A program made the position numbers and the translations under genes. Positions 23,736-29,121 of a stretch of 29,121 nt of DNA are shown piece by piece. The first letter of the stretch is position 1; each line of letters starts with the position of its first letter. Origin of the DNA: CAYQLT01 sp964418425. Lineage in GTDB: Bacteria > Bacillota > Limnochordia > Limnochordales > Geochordaceae. Below the pieces are notes generated by a model that saw only the letters and a program-made list of their open reading frames with translations, was not told the origin of the DNA and did no database searches. The stretch is taken from positions 1 through 29,121 of the forward strand of contig CAYQLT010000031.1 in assembly GCA_964418425.1 (NCBI GenBank), written 5' to 3'.

Positions 23736-24947
23736 CTACGGGGTTCTCGGGCGCTCATCCTGCCCGGTCTCCTCCCCTGCCCGATGCGCGGCGGGACCCG
23801 ATGGGGAGCCACTCCCCGCGACATCCGGTTGTGGCAGCTGATCTTCGGCCACGATGCGCAAAAGCGTCTCGACCACCCGGGGATCCAGGGTGCGCCCGGC
23901 CATCTCCCGCAGCGCCTGCCGTGCAGCCGACGGGGAAAGAGCCGGCCGGTAGGGCCGGTTGGAGCAGAGGGCCAGGTAGACGTCCGCCGCTCGGATGATG
24001 CGCGCCGGCAGGGGGATGGCCTCCCCGGCCAGCCCGTCGGGATAGCCCGAGCCGTCCCAGTGCTCCCCGTGGTGGCGCACCGCTTCGGCCACCTGCCGCA
24101 GGCCGGGATGTCTCTGCACAAACTCGGCTCCCCATGCGGGGTACCTCCGCACCGCGCGCCACTCCTCCGGGGTCAGGGGGCCGGGCCTGGCCAGGATCAC
24201 CTCGGGAACCACCAGTTTGCCCAGGTCGTGCAGCAGAGCCGCGTAGTAGACGGACTGCACCTCGGCTTCGGCCAGGCCCATGGCCCGGGCCACGCGAGCC
24301 GCCAGCAGGGCCACGGGCTGCGCGTGGGGACTGGCGTAGGCGTCTCGGCTGTCCATGGCTGCCGTGGCGGCAAGCAGCGCCTGTTCGGGCAACTGGCGCA
24401 GGTGTTGCCAGCGCCGGCGGGCGTGATCGACTGCCACAGCGGTGCCCAACGCCAGCACCACCAGAAGCGAGGCCCGGAAGAGCTCCTCGTTGACATCGAG
24501 GTCCCCGGGCCGGGCAGGGTGCACCCGAGCCAGAGCGGCCTCAAAGGCGGCCGCTGCCACCCCAAAGCCGACCGCGGCGCCTCGCCCGAGCCGCCAGGCG
24601 GCCTCGGCGAACACCAGGACAAAGACGCCCGCGCCGTTGGGGATGAGCGGAAGCAGTCCCCGCAGCGCGGATGCGAGCATGAAGTCCACGGCCACCGCGC
24701 CGCCCGGTCGCGCAGGGCGGCTCCTGCGGCGCGTGCCGGGTGTGGCCGCTTTGCGCCCCCTCCGGGCGTCCATGAGGCTCCACGCGAGTACCGCCGCCGC
24801 CCACAGCAGAGCCTGCCGCCACGCGCGGGGCTCTGCCAGCACGGCCAGCGCCAGGCTCGCCGCGGCCGCGGCCAGCCGCAAGGCCAACCAGGTTTGGGCC
24901 TCAAGCCGGGGATCCGGGTGGGGGCCGAGGGAATCGTTTGCAGCCAC
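23736..24947 (-). CDS. Membrane HD-GYP phosphohydrolase
   Basis: Probable cyclic-dinucleotide or other phosphodiesterase, 403 residues from GTG 24947, which has AAGAGGA 6 nt upstream; the longer frame to 25034 is not needed. The N-terminal part has about five hydrophobic segments (20-38, 43-58, 86-117, 121-140, 157-174), followed by the HD domain: H208, H240-D241 (LLHDLGKL), RHHGEHWDGSGYPDGLAGE (291-309) and D322 in IIRAADVYLAL. The second His of the usual HHE triplet is Gly here, so the metal site may differ. The C-terminal 30 residues are polar and disordered. Substrate and ligand are unknown; it precedes the FAD oxidoreductase by 33 bp. Confidence 0.9.
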   Translation of the reverse strand: MAANDSLGPHPDPRLEAQTWLALRLAAAAASLALAVLAEPRAWRQALLWAAAVLAWSLMDARRGRKAATPGTRRRSRPARPGGAVAVDFMLASALRGLLPLIPNGAGVFVLVFAEAAWRLGRGAAVGFGVAAAAFEAALARVHPARPGDLDVNEELFRASLLVVLALGTAVAVDHARRRWQHLRQLPEQALLAATAAMDSRDAYASPHAQPVALLAARVARAMGLAEAEVQSVYYAALLHDLGKLVVPEVILARPGPLTPEEWRAVRRYPAWGAEFVQRHPGLRQVAEAVRHHGEHWDGSGYPDGLAGEAIPLPARIIRAADVYLALCSNRPYRPALSPSAARQALREMAGRTLDPRVVETLLRIVAEDQLPQPDVAGSGSPSGPAAHRAGEETGQDERPRTP

Positions 24948-25339
24948 GGGCAGTCCTCTTTCGTGCCGATCCGGACAGGCCTCGCTGCCGCCCCGGCCGG
25001 CCTCCGGTGCGTCAGGACCTGTCCCCGCGGACATGCCGTATCAGCAACCCCGGGCCCCCGGCCTCTTCATCCTCTTGTGTCGGCACGCCGGGCGCCCGGA
25101 TGGAGCCGGGCTGTGTACGGACAGGGGCGATCCGTCGGTGGGCCGGACCGGGGCGGGGCCATTGCAGGAAGAACCGCTGCCAGGTACACTGGAAGCGCTC
25201 GCCAGCCCGGGTTGCCAGGGCAGCGCCACCTGGCCCTATGCGGCGTTTCGCACGGGCAGGGGCTCTGCCGGGCTTCGCGTCCCGCTCCGGCCAGCCCTGC
25301 GGGCAACAGAGGGGGTCGACTGGCCGAAAGGGGGACGCC
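24948..25339. other. Divergent intergenic region without a gene
   Basis: A 392-bp stretch between the HD-GYP gene (minus) and the Endo III-like gene (plus). Frames that cross it are low-complexity shadows. The only signal I see is a weak plus-strand promoter at 25162-25190 and the Shine-Dalgarno sites at each end. Confidence 0.6.
25162..25190 (+). promoter_or_regulatory. Weak candidate promoter for the Endo III-like gene
   Basis: TTGCAG (25162-25167), 17-bp spacer, TACACT (25185-25190). Spacing is ideal but the -35 matches only in TTG. Confidence 0.3.
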
Positions 25340-26162
25340 ATGCCCAACGACTCCCAACCTCTTGCGCTCTTGCACACTCCGCCTTCCGGCGACGGCGGGA
25401 CGGTGCCCAAAGAGGCGCTCTTGCTGGCCATGGTGGAGCAGCTCGGCCGGCTNNNNNNNNNNNNNNNNNNNNNNNNNNNNNNNNNNNNNNNNNNNNNNNN
25501 NNNNNNNNNNNNNNNNNNNNNNNNNNNNNNNNNNNNNNNNNNNNNNNNNNNNCGGGCTTCTGGAGTTCCAGGCGGCGTGCCGGGGTGGGGCTGAGTGGGC
25601 CCGCTCGGTGGATGGGGTGATGGAGACCACTTACCGGGGGCGGGTCCGCAGGGTCGAAAGGCGGGAGCGCCTGCAGCAGGCGGCGGCAATTCTCAAGGAG
25701 CGCTTCCAGGGGGACCTCAACCGGCTGTGGGAGCAGGCGCGCAACCAGCCGGACGCGGCCGTGCAGCTGATCCGCAGCCACTTCCACGGCCTTGACCGCT
25801 CGGCGGCCTGGCTGGTTCGGGAGATGGGGCGGCTGGGCCAGTGGTCGGGCGCGCACCGCCATCCGGCCGCGCAGGTGACAGACAGCTACGTGCGGAAGGT
25901 GTTGGTGAACCTGGGCATCGCCTCCCCCAACTCCCCGGTTCGGGTGGTGCAGACGGTGGTGAACCGGCACTTCCGCGGGGAGAGCTGGGTGTTGTTCAGC
26001 CACGGCAAGGACCGCTGCGGCCGGCGCAGCCTCGGGGTCTGTCTGCGCCACTGCCCCATCACGAGCCTGTGTCGGGCCTGGCGGCGGTGGGCGAGGGAGT
26101 CCGCCGGGGCACCGGACCCCATCCGGGAAGTGGGGCAGGAAAAGGAGGAGAGACACCGGTAA
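25340..26162 (+). CDS. Endonuclease III-like HhH-GPD protein with a C-terminal Cys cluster (gap inside)
   Basis: Likely DNA glycosylase/lyase relative, but not a standard member. ATG 25340 follows AAGGGGG; 37 residues precede the 100-N run and 202 follow it in another frame, which needs a true gap length divisible by 3. The C-terminal part has GLDRSAAWLVREMGRLG (like the helix before the HhH of Endo III), VTDSYVRKVLVNLGI (like the VDTHV-R-V segment with the catalytic Asp), and four cysteines in the pattern C-x7-C-x3-C-x5-C (DRCGRRSLGVC, LRHCPITSLC). Endo III has C-x6-C-x2-C-x5-C, so both first spacings are one longer. A clear LPGVG-type hairpin is not seen. The function is a hypothesis. Confidence 0.6.
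25453..25552. other. Assembly gap (100 N) in the Endo III-like gene
   Basis: Fixed-size scaffold gap; the flanks are not duplicated, so real sequence is missing. Confidence 0.98.
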
Positions 26163-26181
26163 AGAGGCCGGCGGGTGCTCG

Positions 26182-26202
26182 GCAGGTTCGTATCGAACCT
26201 GC
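26182..26202. promoter_or_regulatory. Perfect 9-bp palindrome between the Endo III-like gene and purA
   Basis: Arms GCAGGTTCG and CGAACCTGC with a TAT centre, 19 bp after the upstream stop and about 95 bp before the purA promoter. No T-run follows, so it looks more like a dimer-binding operator than a terminator. Its owner is unknown. Confidence 0.5.
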
Positions 26203-26278
26203 GGGATGCGCCGCCATCCTGACCGGTGGCGGGGCGATCCCGCTGGCCTCCTGGAGGCGAGCCGGCACCGGCCAGGCG

Positions 26279-26307
26279 TTGTACCGGTGTCTCTCGACAG
26301 ATAGTAT
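26279..26307 (+). promoter_or_regulatory. Candidate promoter of purA
   Basis: TTGTAC (26279-26284), 17-bp spacer, TAGTAT (26302-26307). Transcription would start near 26314, with a leader of about 70 nt. Confidence 0.45.
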
Positions 26308-26344
26308 GACCCGCCCTCGGCGTTTTAGTCGGGCGCGGCGGGTC
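26308..26344 (+). promoter_or_regulatory. Inverted repeat in the purA leader
   Basis: Arms GACCCGCC and GGCGGGTC, 8 bp each, enclose 21 bases that include TTTTAG. It overlaps the predicted start of transcription. It may be a leader hairpin or an operator; I do not recognise a known purine riboswitch here. Confidence 0.35.
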
Positions 26345-26382
26345 GAGGCGAGGAAGTTTCAGGAAGCGCAGGTGGCTCGGTG

Positions 26383-27672
26383 ATGGCCGTGGTGGCGGTG
26401 ATCGGCACCCAGTGGGGTGACGAGGGCAAGGGGAAAGTGGTCGGGTACCTGGCGCAGCGGGTTGCGGTGGTGGCCCGTTTCGGGGGCGGGGCCAACGCGG
26501 GGCACACCGTTCGCCTTGCCGGCAGGACCTTTCGATTGCACCAGGTTCCCACGGGGGTTTTGTTTCCGGGGCGGCTGGCGGTGGTGGGCAACGGCGCGGT
26601 GGTGGATCCGCCGGCGCTTTTGGCCGAGATGGAAGAGCTGCGAGCGGGGGGCGTGGACCTGTCCGGGTTGCGCCTGAGCGAGAGAGCCCATGTGGTGATG
26701 CCCTACCACAAGCTCCTGGACCGTCTCCAGGAGGAGGTCCGGGGAGAGGCCCGGATCGGTACCACCGGGCTGGGGATCGGGCCTGCCTACGCCGACAAGT
26801 CCGGCCGGGACGGGATCCGCCTGGCGGACCTGCTGGATCCGGAGAGCCTGGCCGAACGGCTTGCCGATGTGTTGCCCCGCAAAAACCGGCTCCTGGAGAG
26901 GTTGTACGGCCACCCACCGCTGGACGCCGAAGCGCTGGCCAGGGAGTTTGCCGGTTACGGCCGGCGCCTGCAGCCCCTGGTGACCGACACCTCCGCCCTG
27001 CTGCAGGAGGCCGTGCAGGCGGGCCGCCCGGTGCTGCTGGAGGGGGCGCAGGGAACTCTGCTGGACATCGATCATGGATCTTACCCGTACGTTACCTCCT
27101 CCGGCACCACCGCCTCCGCGGCGGCCGCGGGGCTCGGACTGCCGCCGTGGGCCATCACCGGTGCCATCGGCGTCATGAAGGCGTACACCACCCGGGTAGG
27201 ACAGGGGCCCTTTCCCACCGAGCAGACCGGTGAGATCGGCCGGTATCTGCGGGAGCGGGGGCGGGAGTACGGTACCACCACGGGCCGCCCGCGTCGCTGC
27301 GGCTGGCTGGATATGGTCCTGGTGCGCTGGGCGGTGCGGGTTAACGGCGTGACGGCTCTGGCCATTACGCTCCTGGATGTGCTGACGGGTTTGCCGTCCG
27401 TGCAGATCGGCGTGGGCTACCGGTGGGCCGGCCGCACCCTGGAGCAGGTTCCTGCGACCCTGCGGGCCTGGCAGGAGTGCGAGGTCATCTATGAGACGTT
27501 GCCGGGCTGGGAGCAGGATCTGAGCGCCTGCCGGCGGTGGGAGGAGCTTCCCGAAAACGTCCGGCGATACGTGGCACGGATCGAGGAGCTGGCCGGGGTG
27601 CCGGTGCGCCTGATCTCGGTGGGCCCTGAGCCGGAGCAGACCATCGAGCGGGGCGACCCGCTGGCCTTCTGA
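26383..27672 (+). CDS. purA: Adenylosuccinate synthetase
   Basis: Cytoplasmic enzyme that joins IMP and aspartate with GTP to form adenylosuccinate, the first step from IMP to AMP. It has 429 residues, the usual size. Start is ATG 26383; the GTG immediately before it (26380) is the alternative. Motifs: P-loop GTQWGDEGKGK with the catalytic Asp, GGANAGHT with the catalytic His, IGTTGLGIGPAYADK, EGAQGTLLDIDHGSYPYVTSS (cut here to its first part, EGAQGTLLDIDHGSYPY), TRVGQGPFPTE and the C-terminal VGPEPEQTI. It appears to be a single-gene unit; no other purine gene is next to it. Confidence 0.97.
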   Translation: MAVVAVIGTQWGDEGKGKVVGYLAQRVAVVARFGGGANAGHTVRLAGRTFRLHQVPTGVLFPGRLAVVGNGAVVDPPALLAEMEELRAGGVDLSGLRLSERAHVVMPYHKLLDRLQEEVRGEARIGTTGLGIGPAYADKSGRDGIRLADLLDPESLAERLADVLPRKNRLLERLYGHPPLDAEALAREFAGYGRRLQPLVTDTSALLQEAVQAGRPVLLEGAQGTLLDIDHGSYPYVTSSGTTASAAAAGLGLPPWAITGAIGVMKAYTTRVGQGPFPTEQTGEIGRYLRERGREYGTTTGRPRRCGWLDMVLVRWAVRVNGVTALAITLLDVLTGLPSVQIGVGYRWAGRTLEQVPATLRAWQECEVIYETLPGWEQDLSACRRWEELPENVRRYVARIEELAGVPVRLISVGPEPEQTIERGDPLAF

Positions 27673-27688
27673 GGATGTCCCCGCTTGC

Positions 27689-27702
27689 GACAGGCTTCTG
27701 TC
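27689..27702 (+). terminator. Weak hairpin after purA
   Basis: GACAG and CTGTC around a GCTT loop, 17 bp after the purA stop. The 5-bp stem lacks a T-run, so termination here is doubtful. Confidence 0.2.
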
Positions 27703-27759
27703 AATGAAATGTCGGAGTCATGTATCCTGCTCGGTGCATTGGGTCTGTGTGACTCGTAC

Positions 27760-27788
27760 TTGACATACTGCGGCCACGGATCTACAAT
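27760..27788 (+). promoter_or_regulatory. Near-consensus promoter of the ammonium transporter
   Basis: Perfect TTGACA (27760-27765), 17-bp spacer and TACAAT (27783-27788). Transcription would start near 27795, leaving only about 17-26 nt of leader. I did not find a GlnR/TnrA-type box that fits the consensus. Confidence 0.75.
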
Positions 27789-27811
27789 CCCGCGCAAACG
27801 GTGAGCTGGGG

Positions 27812-29104
27812 GTGTGCTCCGTGGAGCTGCAGGAGGCTGTCCGCAATTCCCAGGTGGCCATCGATACCATCTGGGTGCTGGTCACCGCTTTCCTGGTGAT
27901 GTTCATGCAGGCCGGCTTCGCGATGCTGGAGTCCGGCCTCACCCGCTCCAAGAACACAGGTAACATCGTGATGAAAAACCTGCTGGATTTCTGCGTCGGG
28001 TCCCTGGTCTTCTGGGCGGTCGGGTTCGCCGTCATGTTCGGCCGGGGCAACGGCTTTCTGGGGTTCAGCGGCTTTTTCCTGGAGGGCGACTTCGCGCACC
28101 TGGGGCTGTCGATCCCCATCGCCGCGTTTTTGCTGTTCCAGACCGTCTTTGCGGGCACGGCGGCCACCATCGTCTCGGGCGCGATGGCCGAGCGGACCAA
28201 GTTCACTTCCTACCTCGTCTATAGCGCCGCCATCACCGCCATCATCTATCCCGTGGTGGGCCACTGGGCCTGGGGCGGCGGGTGGCTCTCACAGCTGGGC
28301 TTCAAGGATTTCGCAGGCTCCACGGTGGTGCACTCCGTGGGAGGCTGGGCCGCGCTGGCAGGGGCCATGATCCTGGGGCCCCGGATCGGCAAGTACAACC
28401 CTGACGGCAGCCGCAACACCATCGCCGGTCACAACCTGATGGTGGCGGCGCTGGGCGTCTTCATCCTGTGGTTTGGCTGGTTCGGCTTCAACCCCGGCAG
28501 CACCCTGTCCGGCCTCAACACGGGGATCGCCCATATCGCGCTCAACACCAACCTGGCCGCAGCGGCCGGCGCGCTGGGAGGGCTCGTCTCCGCCTGGCTG
28601 CTTTACCGGCGGGCTGACGTGGGCATGACGCTCAACGGCGTGGTGGCGGGCCTGGTTGGCATTACGGCGGGCTGCGCGTTCGTGAGCCCGGGGGGCGCGG
28701 TCCTCATCGGGCTTTTGTCCGGTGTGGTGGCCGTGCTGGTGGTGGAGCTTTTGGAGCGCTGGCACGTAGACGACCCGGTGGGCGCCATTGCGGCCCACGC
28801 CGGTGCAGGAGTCTTCGGAACCCTCATGGTCGGCCTGCTGGATCTGGAGACCGGTCTTCTTTACGGCGGCGGCTGGCGCCAGCTGGGGGTGCAGCTGTTG
28901 GGCGTCATTGCCACGTTCCTCTGGACCTTTGGCACGGCCTACGTGCTGTTCTCCCTGCTGAAGGCCACCATCGGGTTGCGGGTGAGCCCGCAGGACGAGG
29001 AGAGGGGTCTGGACCTGGGCGAGCACGGCGCCCCGGCTTACGGGGAGGTGGGGGTCGCCCTGGGACAGCCTCGACCTGTTCAGGCTCCCGCAGGTGGCAA
29101 GTGA
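27812..29104 (+). CDS. amt: Ammonium transporter (Amt/Rh family)
   Basis: Membrane channel for ammonium uptake, 430 residues with about eleven helices. The N-terminal DTIWVLVTAFLVMFMQAGFA and MLESGLTRSKNTGNIVMKNL are typical of the Amt branch with an MLE-type first pore helix. The pore twin histidines are present in VVHSVGGWAALAGA and AAHAGAGVFGT, and FGWFGFNPGS and NTNLAAAAGALGG match the family. The start is GTG 27812 or GTG 27821; the latter has GGGGGTG 7 nt upstream. The C-terminal tail (from about 395) is cytoplasmic and would be the PII (GlnK) contact, but no glnK follows within the 17 bases left in the window. Confidence 0.95.
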   Translation: MCSVELQEAVRNSQVAIDTIWVLVTAFLVMFMQAGFAMLESGLTRSKNTGNIVMKNLLDFCVGSLVFWAVGFAVMFGRGNGFLGFSGFFLEGDFAHLGLSIPIAAFLLFQTVFAGTAATIVSGAMAERTKFTSYLVYSAAITAIIYPVVGHWAWGGGWLSQLGFKDFAGSTVVHSVGGWAALAGAMILGPRIGKYNPDGSRNTIAGHNLMVAALGVFILWFGWFGFNPGSTLSGLNTGIAHIALNTNLAAAAGALGGLVSAWLLYRRADVGMTLNGVVAGLVGITAGCAFVSPGGAVLIGLLSGVVAVLVVELLERWHVDDPVGAIAAHAGAGVFGTLMVGLLDLETGLLYGGGWRQLGVQLLGVIATFLWTFGTAYVLFSLLKATIGLRVSPQDEERGLDLGEHGAPAYGEVGVALGQPRPVQAPAGGK

Positions 29105-29121
29105 AAAGCCGGGGCTCCTGG

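Noticed and set aside
22512..26162. Plus-strand open frame of 1216 codons
   Set aside because: Only its last 202 codons after the N-run are real (the Endo III-like gene); the rest is antisense to the FAD oxidoreductase and HD-GYP genes.
26182..26202. tRNA T-arm-like sequence or LexA box
   Set aside because: GGTTCG and CGAACC pair with only a 3-base centre, so no T-loop forms, and no acceptor or anticodon arm is near; the half-sites are in the wrong order for a Gram-positive LexA box.
1..29121. CRISPR array, IS element, phage or toxin-antitoxin system
   Set aside because: No spaced short repeats, transposase or integrase motifs, or small paired genes were found; the only repeats are local two-copy ones and assembly duplicates.

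Overview
This window is high-GC bacterial DNA. Its gene set (heme A synthesis, a quinone-linked glycolate oxidase, a YhaO/YhaN-like nuclease pair, many GTG/TTG starts behind strong Shine-Dalgarno sites) fits an aerobic, GC-rich member of the Bacillota or a similar deep Gram-positive-type lineage. That placement is inference; there is no rRNA gene. It is a scaffold with five runs of exactly 100 N (4092-4191, 6646-6745, 10601-10700, 12877-12976, 25453-25552). Two of these gaps are false: the same 55 bases stand on both sides, so removing 155 bp restores intact glcE and garR genes.

Left part (1-6555, all minus strand): a NarL-type response regulator, cut by the window edge, overlaps the stop of a GAF-domain histidine kinase. 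Upstream lies a TRAP transporter operon (dctP, dctQ, dctM) with a good sigma-A-like promoter, a strong hairpin between dctP and dctQ, and an inverted repeat upstream of the promoter. An IclR-family regulator, with residues that match the glyoxylate-binding set of E. coli AllR, lies upstream of dctP and is divergent from the next block.

Glycolate block (6746-13828, plus strand): gcl (glyoxylate carboligase), glcD, glcE, glcF (glycolate oxidase) and garR (tartronate semialdehyde reductase). Together they take glycolate to glyoxylate, to tartronate semialdehyde, to glycerate. The TRAP system probably imports the substrate, and the IclR protein probably senses glyoxylate. The carboligase has Glu where E. 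coli Gcl has its unusual Val51.

Middle (13801-19730): a secreted LolA/RseB-like protein of unknown role converges on garR. It is followed by an SbcD-like nuclease and a 1282-residue SbcC-like ATPase, joined by an ATGA overlap. The ATPase carries a two-helix membrane hairpin at the coiled-coil midpoint instead of a CxxC zinc hook, and its P-loop starts with Arg instead of Gly.

Right part: on the minus strand (24947 down to 19742) come an HD-GYP membrane protein, a DadA/SoxB-like FAD oxidoreductase, ctaA, ctaB and ridA. On the plus strand come an Endo III-like HhH-GPD/Fe-S protein interrupted by a gap, purA, and an ammonium transporter with a near-consensus promoter. I saw no tRNA, rRNA, CRISPR, IS element or phage gene.
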